DNA of 64,000 nt from Symbiodinium natans (taxonomy: Eukaryota; Sar; Dinophyceae; Suessiales; Symbiodiniaceae): the NCBI GenBank assembly GCA_905221605.1, contig CAJNDS010002346.1, positions 865,240 through 929,239 on the forward strand, read 5' to 3'. Shown piece by piece: positions 12,953 to 24,742 of this stretch (positions are counted from its first letter, which is position 1; each line of letters begins with the position of its first letter). The notes beneath the pieces were generated by a model that was not told the DNA's origin, searched no databases, and saw only the letters and a program-made list of their open reading frames with translations. The translations under genes and the position numbers were made by a program.

Positions 12953-14372
12953 CTGTCGACTGGGCAAATCTTATGCGCCCTCCAGTCCTGCGTCGTCCGG
13001 AGTACCTTACGCATCTTCACGCTTGTCCTCCAGAGACACGTCGAAGAGGATGGGCTCCTGGCGTGCCAGAGCCACATGAGCCACATTGAGCCACGTGACT
13101 CCGCCGCCAATAATCACTCACCACATCCACGAGCCGGACCCCGCAGCTGCACCAAGGGACGGAGCACCACTCGGAGCCCGCGATCAGTTGAGGTCCATGC
13201 ATGTGACGCCCAAGCATCGGGATTCCACTGCCACTGCGTCATGCCCTGGTAGCCACACTACACATAGTTTTGTGCTTGTGACCGCGTCACTGTAGCTTGC
13301 CAAAGAAGGCTCGCAGATCTCCTGCCCCGTGGCGCGAAGTACTCACAGTAACTAGCCAAGATGAGGCTCAGATCCGATCCGTCCCGGACAGTGCAGAAAA
13401 TCCTACGGTTTTCGCAGGACGTTTCCTCACCGAGGCGTCGGCTCCCTGAGCCATATGTAAACGTGAGGGGGACAGCTTTCTGGCACATGGAGGTCGACCC
13501 CGCGGCTATGTCGCTCGCAGGAGTCAGGCACCCGGAGAATGTCGATGAAACACCATGGTTGAAGAGGATCACAGCCGCGCAGTCCTTCTTGGCCTGCGCA
13601 TCCAGCACTGCTAACGTCGCCTGCCGGGCAAGTTTTGGGTCTTCAAAGGTTCAAGGTTCTTCGTCGCTCACGCTCGCACGCGGCAAGCACGTCAAGGTTT
13701 TGCCTTTTGAGCTGTCAAGTACTAGCCTTGAAATGTCGTAACAAGAACGAGACAAGCAAAGCTCTTCCTAAACCCACCCCTGCTACGACCGCTTTTGGGA
13801 ACCCCATGTAGTGTGTGTTGTTTGCCCTTTTGTTCACTGGTCAGCGTAAGCCGTTTTGTTCACTGGTCAACGTAATTTTAAGTGCCCCACACTAGCTTGC
13901 AGCACATTCTGGAACTGTTGCCACGCCCAAGGAAGAACGCTTGCACCGTGCCTGCTGGGGCTGTGCATCCTCCTGCGCCTCAACGGAGTGGCGGCCCCTG
14001 ACAGTGGCAAATGGTTGACTTGACATGAGCTCAGCATGCAGCTGTTTGCAGTGTTTCACGGTGGCGCAATGCTGCCGGACAGCTAAAGCCATAGGCCCTC
14101 AAGGCGAGAACTCACTGAGAAGCCAACACGCTCTTCCAGGCGAGGGCGCCCTCCACGGAACAGATATGGATCAAGGGCATCCTCTGTGTCCTGCTGTGGA
14201 GGAAATTTCAGCTGGTTCCTCTTTCTGTGCCGCTCAGCTGAAGGCAGCAACAGACATCTTATCGCCCGGAGGCAAGTCAGTTTTGGGAGTTGACGAAAAA
14301 AAGCGGCTCCTGCTCCTCTTTGCACGTCTGCTCCGTTACGGAGCAGCACAGGAACAGCCACCAAATATCCAT
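12290..14372 (-). pseudogene. Array copy 6
   Basis: The ATG at 14,372 opens MDIWWLFLCCSVTEQTCKEEQEPLFF, 31 codons, with a CTTTTCAG acceptor-like site just upstream of the ATG. The conserved exon at about 13,290-13,625 has the same internal frameshifts as copy 5, showing that the damage predates amplification of this unit type. Confidence 0.35.
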
Positions 14373-15112
14373 GGCAGCGATTCTGAAAAGGTCAGCGGGG
14401 GCCGATATGCTGCAGTCAGCTTCAGCTCTTCAAGCGATTTGTGTGGGAGTGTGGGTTGTCGAGACCTGGGCGCCACTGACGCAAGCTGCCCATCTGCAAC
14501 ATGAACAGGGTGCTGATGCACGAGCGTCCGCAGATCCCCACCCCCAGAGGCTTTGTCTGCTGAGTCTGTACAAGCAAACATCCACGCCGTTCCATGGTAA
14601 GTTTCTTTGCGCACCTCGCATCGTCTTGTTTATCTTGCGCAATTTTGCCGCAACGCGGAGCACACAAGCCCTGGACGCACGCACAACACCACCGTTTACC
14701 TCTCAAGACCTGCAAAAACTGACGTGAAGCCGCCCGTTGCGCAAGCTTGCTGGATGGCAGACAACAAGACATGGCTAAAAGCATGAGAAAGATCACCATC
14801 ACTTGTCATCTGGGCTCACGATGGCTCACGGCCTTGCGGCACCCTCGCCGGCGCTGCCTGCATGTATGATTTTTGGCGAGCTGATGCGCAGGCCCTGGCC
14901 GAGGCGATCCGCGCAGCGTGAAAACTACGATCACTTGTGTTTTCTTCAATGGCTCCTTCATGCTCCTTCTAACGGGGTCAACCCTGGATATTCTCGCTGT
15001 TCTGCACAAAGAGCCCCAAGACGCTCTCGTACTTTTCGTGAGGGTTCAGGGTTGCGTGCGAAAAGAAAAGGTGGAAAGAGGCAGACCGCTAGCCTGTTTT
15101 GGGCTCCTGGCG
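12953..15112. repeat. 2.16-kb unit C2
   Basis: 2,160 bp, differing from C1 and C3 by isolated substitutions and a few short indels only. Confidence 0.85.
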
Positions 15113-16503
15113 CTGTCGACTGGGCAAATCTTATGCGCCCTCCAGTCCTGCGTCGTGCGGAGTACCTCACGCATCTTCACGCTTGTCCTCCAGAGACACG
15201 TCGAAGAGGATGGGCTCCTCGTGTGCCAGAGCCACATGAGCCACATTGAGCCACATGACTCCGCCGCCAATAATCACTCACCACATCCATGAGCCGGACC
15301 CCGCAGCTGCACCAAGGGACGGAGCACCACTCGGAGCCCGCGATCAGTTGACGTCCCTGCATGTGACGCCCAGGCATCGGGATTCCACTGCCACTGCGTC
15401 ATGCGCTGGTAGCCACACTACACATAGTTTTGTGCTTGTGACCGCGTCACTGTAGCTTGCCAAAGAAGGCTGGCAGATCTCCTGCCCCGTGGCGCGAAGT
15501 ACTCACAGTAACTAGCCAAGATGAGGCTCAGATCCGATCCGTCCCGGACAGTGCAGAAAATCCTACGGTTTTCGCAGGACGTTTCCTCACCGAGGCGTCG
15601 GCTCCCTGAGCCATATGTAAACGTGAGGGGGACAGCTTTCTGGCACATGGAGGTCGACCCCGCGGCTATGTCGCTCGCAGGAGTCAGGCACCCGGAGAAT
15701 GTCGATGAAACACCATGGTTGAAGAGGATCACAGCCGCGCAGTCCTTCTTGGCCTGCGCATCCAGCACTGCTAACGTCGCCTGCCGGGCAAGTTTTGGGT
15801 CTTCAAAGGTTCAAGGTTCTTCGTCGCTCACGCTCGCACGCGGCAAGCACGTCAAGGTTTTGCCTTTTGAGCTGTCAAGTACTAGCCTTGAAATGTCGTA
15901 ACAAGAACGAGACAAGCAAAGCTCTTCCTAAACCCACCCCTGCTACGACCGCTTTTGGGAACCCCATGTAGTCTATGTGGTTTGCCCTTTTGTTCACTGG
16001 TCAACGTAATTTTAAGTGCCCCACACTAGCTTGCAGCACATTCTGGAACTGTTGCCATGCCCAAGGAAGAACGCTTGCACCGTGCCTGCTGGGGCTGTGC
16101 ATCCTCCTGCGCCTCAACGGAGTGGCGGCCCCTAACAGTGGCAAACGGTTGACTTGACATGAGCTCAGCATGCAGCTTGCAGTGTTTCACGGTGGCGCAA
16201 TGCTGCCGGACAGCTGAAGCCATAGGCCCTCAAGGCGAGAACTCACTGAGAAGCCAACACGCTCTTCCAGGCGAGGGCGCCCTCCACGGAACAGATATGG
16301 ATCAAGGGCATCCTCTGTGTCCTGCTGTGGAGGAAATTTCAGCTGGTTCCTCTTTCTGTGCCGCTCAGTTGAAGGCAGCAACAGACATCTTATCGCCCGG
16401 AGGCAAGTCAGTTTTGGGAGTTGAAGAAAAAAAGCGGCTCCTGCTCCTCTTTGCACGTCTGCTCCGTTACGGAGCAGCACAGGAACAGCCACCAAATATC
16501 CAT
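14450..16503 (-). pseudogene. Array copy 7
   Basis: The ATG at 16,503 opens MDIWWLFLCCSVTEQTCKEEQEPLFFF. The conserved exon at about 15,450-15,785 carries the lineage-wide frameshifts. A 29-bp direct repeat near 13,810-13,870 in the other copies (TTTGTTCACTGGTCA twice) is present only once here, at about 15,985. Confidence 0.35.
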
Positions 16504-17243
16504 GGCAGCGATTCTGAAAAGGTCAGCGGGGGCCGATATGCTGCAGTCAGCTTCAGCTCTTCAAGCGATTTGTGTGGGAGTGTGGGTTGTCGAGACCTGG
16601 GCGCCACTGACGCAAGCTGCCCATCTGCAACATGAACAGGGTGCTGATGCACGAGCGTCCGCAGATCCCCACCCCCAGAGGCTTTGTCTGCTGAGTCTGT
16701 ACAAGCAAACATCCACGCCGTTCCATGGTAAGTTTCTTTGCGCACCTCGCATCGTCTTGTTTATCTTGCGCGATGGTGCCACAACGCGGAGCACACAAGC
16801 CCTGGACGCACGCACAACACCACCGTTTACCTCTCAAGACCTGCAAAAACTGACGTGAAGCCGCCCGTTGCGCAAGCTTGCTGGATGGCAGACAACAAGA
16901 CATGGCTAAAAGCATGAGGAAGATCACCATCACTTGTCATCTGGGCTCACGATGGCTCACGGCCTTGCGGCACCCTCGCCGGCGCTGCCTGCATGTATGA
17001 TTTTTGGCGAGCTGATGCGCAGGCCCTGGCCGAGGCGATCCGCGCAGCGTGAAAATTACGATCACTTGTGTTTTCTTCAATGGCTCCTTCATGCTCCTTC
17101 TAACGGGGTCAACCCTGGATATTCTCGCTGTTCTGCACAAAGAGCCCCAAGACGCTCTCGTAGTTCTCGTGAGGGTTCAGGGTTGCGTGCGAAAAGACAA
17201 GGTGGAAAGAGGCAGACCGCTAGCCTGTTTTGGGCTCCTGGCG
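15113..17243. repeat. 2.16-kb unit C3
   Basis: 2,131 bp; the shortfall is mainly the single instead of double TTTGTTCACTGGTCA block. Confidence 0.85.
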
Positions 17244-18392
17244 CTGTCGACTGGGCAAATCTTATGCGCCCTCCAGTCCTGCGTCGTCCGGAGTACCTTA
17301 CGCATCTTCACGCTTGTCCTCCAGAGACACGTCGAAGAGGATGGGCTCCTGGCGTGCCAGAGCCACATGAGCCACATTGAGCCACGTGACTCCGCCGCCA
17401 ATAATCACTCACCACATCCACGAGCCGGACCCCGCAGCTGCACCAAGGGACGGAGCACCACTCGGAGCCCGCGATCAGTTGAGGTCCATGCATGTGACGC
17501 CCAAGCATCGGGATTCCACTGCCACTGCGTCATGCGCTGGTAGCCACACTACACATAGTTTTGTGCTTGTGACCGCGTCACTGTAGCTTGCCAAAGAAGG
17601 CTGGCAGATCTCCTGCCCTGTGGCGCGAAGTACTCACAGTAACTAGCCAAGATGAGGCTCAGATCCGATCCGTCCCGGACAGTGCAGAAAATCCTACGGT
17701 TTTCGCAGGACGATTTGATTTCGTCACCGAGGCGTCGGCTCCCTGAGCCATATGTAACGTGAGGGGGACCGCTTTCTGGCACATGGAGGTCGACCCCGCG
17801 GCTATGTCGCTCGCAGGAGTCAGGCACCCGGAGAATGTCGGTGAAACACCATGGTTGAAGAGGATCACAGCCGCGCAGTCCTTCTTGGCCTGCGCATCCA
17901 GCACTGCTTAACGTCGCCTTCCGGGCAAGTTTTGGGTCTTCAAAGGTTCAAGGTTCTTCGTCGCTCACGCTCGCACGCAGCAGGCAGGTCAAGGTTTTGC
18001 CTTCTGAGCTGTCAATAAAGCTGGAGCCATGTGCTCTCGATGTTCTTGTGATGTGGCGTCTAGGAGCCCTGGTTTGCCGATCTTGTGCACATGTTGCCGG
18101 ACAGCTGAAGGCATAGGCCCTCATGGTGAGAACTCACTGAGAAGCCAACACGCTCTTCCGGGCGAGGGCGCCCTCCACGGAACAGATATGGATCGAGGAC
18201 ATCCTCTGTGTCCTGCCGAGGAGGGAAATTTCAGCTGGTCCCTCTTTCTGTGCCGCTCAGTTGAAAGCAGCAAACATCTTATCGCCCGGAGGCAAGTCAG
18301 TTTTGGGAGCTGAAGAAAAAAAGCGGCTCCTGCTCCTCTTTGCACGTCTGCTCCGTTACGGAGCAGCACAGGAACAGCCACCAAATATCCAT
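16580..18392 (-). pseudogene. Array copy 8
   Basis: The ATG at 18,392 opens MDIWWLFLCCSVTEQTCKEEQEPLFFFSSQN. The conserved exon at about 17,580-17,915 has an extra indel (GATTTGATTTC near 17,710) that partly restores SGADASVTK before a new frame error. A region of several hundred bp near 18,015, present in copies 5-7, is missing. Confidence 0.35.
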
Positions 18393-18750
18393 GGCAGCGA
18401 TTCTGCAAAGGTCAGCGGGGGCCGATATGCTGCAGTCAGCTTCAGCTCTTCAAGCGATTGATGTGGGACTGCGCCAGCTGCCCATCTGCAACATGAACAA
18501 AGTGCTAATGCACGAGCCTCCGCAGATCCCCACCCCGCAGAGGTTTTGTCCGCTTCGTTTGTACAACCCAACATCCGCACTGTTCCATGGTAAGTTTCTG
18601 TTCGCACCTCGCATCGTCTTGCTTGTCTTGCGTGATGGTGCCAAGATATACCTCTCAAGACCTGCAAAAGCTCACGTGAAGCCGCCCGTTGCGCAAGCCT
18701 GCTGGATGGCAGACAACCACACCTGGCTAAAAGAATGAGAAAAGATCACG
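17244..18750. repeat. 2.16-kb unit C4 (shortened, diverged)
   Basis: Follows C3 head to tail, but the block from CCTGCTACGACCGC to GGCAAATGGTTGAC is deleted at about 18,015. After about 18,750 it continues as the longer unit type. Confidence 0.7.
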
Positions 18751-20502
18751 ATTACCACTTGTCATTTGGGCTCACGGCCTGGCGGCACCCTAGCCGGCAC
18801 TACCTGCATGTATGCTTTTTGGGGAGCGGATGCGCAGGCCCTAGCCGAGGCGATCCGCGTGGCGTTCAAATTACGATCACTTGTACTTTGTTTTTTTTCA
18901 ATGGCTAGCCACCAATCCCCCACAAGCATTCGAACCCTAGGCACTCTCGTACTTTTCGTAAAGGGTTCAAGAAAAGGTGGAAAGAGGCAGAAAGCTACTT
19001 GTAGCCTTTTTGGGCTCCTGGCGCTGGGCCAAATCTACCTTTGGTCCTGAGCTGCGAGGAGACACCCTGCTCCACAAGGCGGTCTTTGGTGCCGGGGGCC
19101 TGGTGCCTCTCAGTCTTGCGTAGTATGGTGACGCCAGGCGCGGCCCTGAGTTCCTCCTCGTGCCTCTGCCCAGGGACACGTCGAAGGGGATGAGCTCGTG
19201 GTACGCCAGAGCCACATTATTGAGCCACGTGACTCCGCCGCCGGGCCGCAGCATCTATCTTCGACACCCACATCTACGAGCCGGACCCCCGCGCAGCTGT
19301 GCCGGGGGGGCGGAGTCCGGCAGGCAAAATGCGAATCCGCTTGCTGTGCTGCTCACAAGCTGCCGAAGGCGACGCAAACGGCGCGGAACACGTAGGAGCA
19401 CCTCCTGCAAGGCAAGCTCCTACTAAGTTGCAAAATATCTGCTGCTTGCAATACAACAACGGCTACGCGGACTGCGCATCAACGTCACATCACTGTTCGC
19501 AGAGATGGCCTGCGCCTGCTCTGCACTTTATGCCACTCCCGATCATGATCGCACTGAGCCAGAAAGCCCACCAAGTAAATCCGAGGTCTCAATCATGTCC
19601 AGGAAGCCATCCCGTGCGGAACCTCCACGTGTGCCATGCTACGGACTGATGAAAACAACCTGAACAGCAACAACAACCTGCAGATCTCGTGACTGAAATC
19701 ACATCATATCACAGCCACGCACCGCGCACCTCCACACCTCACGGCTTCTGCGATGCCACTCGTGCACGCGCATGCATGTTTTGGACTGCAAAAACTCATC
19801 AGTCTCGTTTGATATCGTTTGAAAACATTGCGAGCTTAACCAAGCTCTCTTTTACACATCATGGCGTAAGCTGCAATAACAGGGAAGCCTGTGTCCATAA
19901 AATGTTTAGGCCGTTGGAATGGGAAATCCAACCCGAATACATGCCAAACACACTCCACATCTCTCAGATGTAAGTGGCATAGACTTAGAAACGCTGTGCG
20001 GTAAGGTAAACAAATCATGAGCACGATACGGCCAAATAATACGGGCAAAGCTTCAGAATGTCATTGCTGATGATGTGGCAAGACCCTCGTCCCTGCGAAA
20101 TAATGCAAAGGGGACTACGTCCAAAAAACACAGAGGAAGACTGAAAGAAATGCAACATCAAAACCTTCAGTAAGCGCCTTGCAACACCGAGTACATTGGC
20201 TCTTGCAGCACTGTTGAGGTCCATGCCTGTGATGCCCAGGAGGCGGGGTCCGCTGCCACCGTGTCATGCGCTGGTAAGACTGGACATAGCCTTGTGCTTG
20301 CGTCCGCATCCCTGCATCTCGTGAAAGAAGGCTGGCAGATCTCCTGCCCCGTCGCGAAGTACTTGTAGTAGCAGGCCATGATGAGGCTCAGATCCGACCC
20401 GTCCGGGACATTGCACAAAATCCCACGGTTTTCGCAATCGCTTCGTCACCGAGGTGTCGGCTCCTGAGCCGAGAAAATTTGTGAGGAAGATGACCGCTTT
20501 CC
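18470..20502 (-). pseudogene. Array copy 9, lacking its 5' part
   Basis: The conserved exon is present only from about 20,310 to 20,502. It reads from KAVIFLTNFLGSGADTSVTKR to PSFTR with a small deletion in the CEN motif. Homology stops abruptly at 20,502, where the stop codon of the adjacent membrane-protein gene begins. No signal-peptide start remains. The 3'-side segments continue down to 18.5 kb. Confidence 0.35.
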
Positions 20503-22017
20503 TCAACCTCCCCACTCATCCAGGAAGTGGCTCCAAAAGCACATGAACCCGCATATCAGGCAAGATGCAGAAATACCCAGCACGAGGCCACAGAGCACGG
20601 CAACGCGGAAGAGCAGCAGGAAAAGGGCTGAAAGACGAAGCTCCCAACCAGGCATCTCCCAGAGCAGCGACCATGGGGACGAAAGCTGACCGTCGTTGTG
20701 CCGTCCGAGAATCAGTGCTAGCTCGGCAATCGACATGCACAGCACGGAGGGCCCATACCTCCAAAAAACTAACACAGCTGCTTTGTGCCTTTCCTGCTCG
20801 TAGTAGTTGTTGACGTTCCTGCTCATGAGGACATAGGCGGCTCTCACAGCTTGCGGCAGAGAGAGCAAGAGGCTGCTGCCTGCGCCCGCGATCAGCGTGC
20901 AAACCGTGGGCAGCGTTGCGCAGGACAGGTCCATCCGCAGGGCCGCGTAGCACTGCACAATCGTGGACCCAGAGCTCTCCACGATCTCAAGCAGCTGGTG
21001 CTGGTACAGAGCGGGCGTCGCAAAGCCCCTTCCTAGGCTTGCGGCCGCCGCGGCCGCACCCCGGATCTGGAAGAGGTCCTGTTCCAGCAAGCAGGAGATG
21101 GCAACCGAGATGCTAGCCACCGCTGCGTAGATGGGCTGGCCCCTCCGTAGAAACATGAGGATGGACAGAACATCCAGCGCGGGCTCGAAGAGCATGAAGA
21201 AGCTCAGCTGGCGCAGCTGGCACTTTGCACCCTCATAGTCGGAGTCGATGGGAATGCAGCAAAAGGGTGGCCTATATCGCCTAGAGGCAGCAAATGGGCT
21301 TCCATCTTCGAAGCCCTCATCATCGGGCGCGAGGAAGTCCGGGCGCCCAGGACCCCGGAGGTGTTCGGACGCCGAGTCGTCCGACTCTTCTGACTCGGAC
21401 TCTTCCTCCCAGTTCTTCCGGAGGAAGCAGAAGAACGCGATGCCGCTGACACTGCCGTAGAGCGCAACAGCCACGTACATCTGCCAGTCGGATGGGCACC
21501 AGCCCAAGGCCCAAGCAGCTGTCTCCACTTTCCAGCACATCTTGAAGCTGGTCTCCACACCCTCGCCTGCCTGCCTCATCCACCTCCAATGCAGAGGACT
21601 GAAGGCGAAAGGAAAGCCGCATCCGGGACCCAGGCTGTCTCGACACCACGCCAAGCACTCCTTGGCCACGGCAGCCGTCTCCACCGCGTCCGTGGGCACC
21701 ACGCGAGTGCAGCTCTCTGGCATGGCGCTATGATTCTGCAGCCGCGCGACAAAGGAGTCAGGGCCGTGGACACGGACTTCCTCGGGGTCTATGAAGTGGT
21801 CCAAGGCCGTGGCGCCCAGCGCGACTCCGTGGCCCACAGCCCACACCGCCAGGACGAGGCCAATGAGAAGCACGCAGCTGGAGAGGACACAGGCCTGAAA
21901 ACAGGAAAGTGGGTTGTGCCTCACGAAGATGTAATTGTAACCTGCATCGAGTCGTGCGAGGCCAGCTTGGGCGCGGTGTCTAAACCTGGACTCGTCTTGC
22001 TCATCATCCATTGCCAT
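20503..22017 (-). CDS. Multipass membrane protein, XK-related-like (tentative)
   Basis: Intact 504-codon frame starting ATGGCAATGGATGATGAG. The protein has a short acidic N-terminus, a first hydrophobic segment at residues about 43-66, a Cys-containing loop (67-178) and a second segment at 179-199. An acidic Ser/Glu/Asp-rich cytosolic-type stretch follows (201-240). A cluster of five or so further segments then lies at about 270-290, 296-312, 370-392, 412-437 and 462-492. The order E.VESSGSTIVQ followed by SSLLLSLPQAVRAAY recalls XK-related scramblase-like proteins, but this is weak pattern matching, not a demonstrated assignment. No intron is needed. The stop codon (20,503-20,505) lies exactly at the junction with the repeat array, so the natural C-terminus may have been lost or replaced. 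Confidence 0.85.
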   Translation of the reverse strand: MAMDDEQDESRFRHRAQAGLARLDAGYNYIFVRHNPLSCFQACVLSSCVLLIGLVLAVWAVGHGVALGATALDHFIDPEEVRVHGPDSFVARLQNHSAMPESCTRVVPTDAVETAAVAKECLAWCRDSLGPGCGFPFAFSPLHWRWMRQAGEGVETSFKMCWKVETAAWALGWCPSDWQMYVAVALYGSVSGIAFFCFLRKNWEEESESEESDDSASEHLRGPGRPDFLAPDDEGFEDGSPFAASRRYRPPFCCIPIDSDYEGAKCQLRQLSFFMLFEPALDVLSILMFLRRGQPIYAAVASISVAISCLLEQDLFQIRGAAAAAASLGRGFATPALYQHQLLEIVESSGSTIVQCYAALRMDLSCATLPTVCTLIAGAGSSLLLSLPQAVRAAYVLMSRNVNNYYEQERHKAAVLVFWRYGPSVLCMSIAELALILGRHNDGQLSSPWSLLWEMPGWELRLSALFLLLFRVAVLCGLVLGISASCLICGFMCFWSHFLDEWGG

Positions 22018-22340
22018 CTCGGGGCCCGAACGAAAGCTCTGGCACGCGCTGAACTGCTTCCTATCACCGGAGGCTTGAGCTCAGAGTCTTGCCCACTAGT
22101 TGTTGCCAGACGTAAACTGCGCATAAACCTTAATCCCTAAACCTGAATCTATGAGCCCATGCCCGAATACGCCTTTCATGAACCCCACAGCACTCATGGC
22201 TTGTTCTCCACGGCCTACGCATTTCATATCTTCATGAAGACATCGGCTACGAGTAGGAGTGTTTGACTTGCTCCACTGCTGCCATTCTGATGCAACTGAA
22301 GCAGTTCTCGTAGACCGCTACTGCGGAACCTTGTGATCAA
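22018..22340. other. Upstream region of the membrane-protein gene
   Basis: About 320 bp without a convincing gene. An AG acceptor-like site (GGAAGCAG on the minus strand) and a degenerate GAGCTCAAG lie within 80 bp upstream of the ATG and could mark trans-splicing or an old leader relic. No other structure seen. Confidence 0.4.
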
Positions 22341-22560
22341 AATCCAAGCCCTAAGCTCTAAGCCCTTTCAACACTACGAGCCCTAAACCCTAAAAAGCCC
22401 TACAAACCATCAACACTAAACCCAAACCTCAAACCCTAAACCCTAAACACCACAAACCCTACACCCCAAACCCTACAAACCCCGAATCCCAAATCCTAGA
22501 CCCTAAGCCCTAAAACCCAAACCCTAAAGCCCAAACCCGAAACGCTCAACCCTTAAACCC
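22340..22560 (+). repeat. Interstitial telomere-like tract, CCCTAAA orientation
   Basis: Degenerate CCCTAAA units (CCCTAAACCCTA, plus CCAAACC and CCTACAAACC variants). TTTAGGG-type telomeres are known in dinoflagellates and plants. Degeneration suggests an old interstitial tract, not a chromosome end. Confidence 0.85.
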
Positions 22561-22617
22561 TTCGGCTCATAATTTCTGCCGCTTGCCCAAGGCGCTATAG
22601 GATGCCTGAGCTTTGGA

Positions 22618-22712
22618 GGCTGAGGGTTTAGGGTTTAGGGTTGAGGGGCTTGGGGTTTAGGGTTTAGGGTTTGGGGGTTTGGGGGTTAGGGTTTAGGGCC
22701 TGGGGCTGAGGG
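22618..22712 (-). repeat. Interstitial telomere-like tract, TTTAGGG orientation
   Basis: Runs of TTTAGGG with TTGGGG variants, opposite in orientation to the tract 60 bp upstream. Confidence 0.85.
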
Positions 22713-22879
22713 TCTATAGAGGGTCTAGGGCTCGGTAAGATGTCAGGCAGCTCAGATTGCGCATTCTCGAAGATGCGCAATGTGACTTTGAACAAACATG
22801 GCCCGAGCCAGATTCTCCATCTGAACACCTCATGTTCTCTGAACCTCTGCTATCTGATTTGATGCACAGCTCCCCCAGT

Positions 22880-22965
22880 CTCAAACCTCAGGCCCTACAC
22901 CCTAAACCCGAAGCCCTAAACCCTAAACCGAAAACCCTGCAAACCCTCAATGCCGAACCCTATGA
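22880..22965 (+). repeat. Interstitial telomere-like tract, CCCTAAA orientation
   Basis: CCCTAAACCC and CCTAAACCGAAAACCCTG type units, interrupted and diverged. Confidence 0.75.
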
Positions 22966-23029
22966 ACCTTTAGAGACTCAGGAGGCCGACTGCGCAACGC
23001 AGGACCCGCAACGCTTCGACGACAGTTCA

Positions 23030-23115
23030 GCGTTTAGGGGTTTAGGGTTCAGGGTTTAGGGTTTAGGGTTTAGGGCTTAGGGCTTAGGGTTTAGGATTTT
23101 GGCCTGAGGATTTAG
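23030..23115 (-). repeat. Interstitial telomere-like tract, TTTAGGG orientation, at array edge
   Basis: Six or more TTTAGGG units end at about 23,115. The next bases (CTGATGCGCGGGCCCTGG) are already repeat-unit sequence, so the tract abuts the second array block. Confidence 0.85.
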
Positions 23116-24631
23116 GGTATCTGATGCGCGGGCCCTGGCCGAGGCGATCCGCCTGGCGTGGCAAGTCAGGCTCACTTGCAGTTTTTCTGTCCTGCGCCAC
23201 CAGGCGCCCACAAGCATTCGAACCCTAGGCCCGAGGCACTCTCGTACTTTTCGTGAGGGTTCAGGGTTTCGTGTGAAAGAAAAAGGCGGAAAGAGGCAAA
23301 ACGGCAGCATTTTTGGGCTCCTGGCGCTGTCGAGTGGGCAAATCTATCTTTGGCATACCTTTGGCCCTGAGTTCCGAAGAGGCACCCTGCTCCACAAGGC
23401 GGTCTTTGGTGCTGGTGGCCTGGTGCCGTTACCTGCCCTCCAGTCCTGCGTAGTATGGAGTACCTCGCACATCTTCGCGCTTGTCCTCCAGAGACACGTC
23501 GAAGGGGATGGGCTCCTGGCGTGCCAGAGACACTGAGCCACGTGACTCCGCCGCCACGGTCACAGCATCGATCTTCGACGCCATCCACCGCGAGCGACAC
23601 CAACCGCAGCGGCATCAAGAGATGGCTGAAATTCAGCCATCTCTTGATGCTGCTGCGATTGGTGTCGCTCGCGGGGTCAGGCGCCCAGAGTATTTCGGTG
23701 ATACATGGTCGAAGGGGATCACAGCCACGCAGGCCTTCCAGTCCTGGGTATCCAGCATTGCTCCAGTCGCCTGCCGGGCAGGTTTGGGTCTTCAAAGGGT
23801 GAGGGTTTGTCGTCACTCACGCTCGCACACGGCGCGCGGGTTCGAACTTGATTTTTGGGCTGTCAAGTAACTAGCCTCGACATGTCGTAACAAGAACGAG
23901 ACAAGCAAAGCTCTTACTTTACTAAACCTACCCCTGCTGCGACCGGTTTTGGGAACCCCATGTAGTATATGTAGTGTATGCCGTTTGCCCTTTTGTTCGG
24001 GTTCCTCTGCCAAGCCTGTGTTTCGCACTGGTCAAAGTAATTTAAGGTGCCCCGCACGAGCTTGCAGCAGAGTCTGCAACCATTGCCATGCCCAAGGAAG
24101 AACGCTTGCACCGTGCCTGCGGCTGCTGGGGCTGTGCATCCTCCTGCGCATCAACGGAGTGGCGGCCCCTGACAGCAAACGGTTGACTTGACATGAGCTC
24201 AGCATGCGGCTGCTTGCAGTGCCGCACCGTGCTTGGCTTTAAAGCTGGCGCCGTGTGCTCTCGAGTTTCTTGTGATGTGGTGATGTGGGGTCTGGGGTTT
24301 GCCGATCTTGTGCACATGTTGCCAGACAGCTGAAGACATAGGCCCATAGGCCCTCATGGTGAGAACTCACTGAGAAGCCAACACGCTCTTCCAGGCGAGG
24401 GCGCCCTCCACGGAAGAGGTAAGGGTCGAGAGCATCCTCTGTGTCTTGCAGTGGCGGGCAATTTCAGCTGGTTCCTGTTTCTGAGCCGCTCAGTTGAAAG
24501 AAGCAACAGACATCTTATCGCCCGCTGGCAAGTGAGTTCCGGATGCAAGTTGAAGAAAAAAGCGGCTCCTGTTCGTCTGTGTGCGTCTGCTCCGTCACGG
24601 AGCAGCACAAAAAGAGCCACCAAAACGCCAT
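23116..24631 (-). pseudogene. Array copy 10, truncated by telomere-like tract
   Basis: The ATG at 24,631 opens MAFWWLFLCCSVTEQTHTDEQEPLF, 38 codons, stop at 24,515. Only the first part of the conserved exon remains (about 23,675-23,775: LDTQDWKACVAVIPFDHVSPKYSG). It is followed by the foreign TPASDTNRSS.KRWLN segment, here turned into a long palindrome. The NVAHV segment at about 23,520 is damaged. The copy ends at the TTTAGGG tract. Confidence 0.35.
23588..23674. repeat. Near-perfect palindrome, 43-bp arms
   Basis: Arms 23,588-23,630 and 23,632-23,674 are reverse complements with two mismatches and a one-base spacer at 23,631. The right arm matches the homologous place in copies 3 and 4 (near 6,310-6,350), which have no left arm, so the left arm is a secondary inverted copy. 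Confidence 0.95.
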
Positions 24632-24742
24632 GGCAGCGAGTCTGAAAAGGTAAGCGGGGCCAATATGCTGCAGTCAGATTCAATTCCTCTTGCGGCATCG
24701 AAGCAAGTCTGGCAAGCACAGCAAATACGGACAGAGAGAGAG

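Noticed and set aside
20264-20515. Treating the frame across the array/membrane-gene junction as a fusion protein
   Set aside because: It is in a different frame from the membrane protein and is only the truncated array exon running on by chance.
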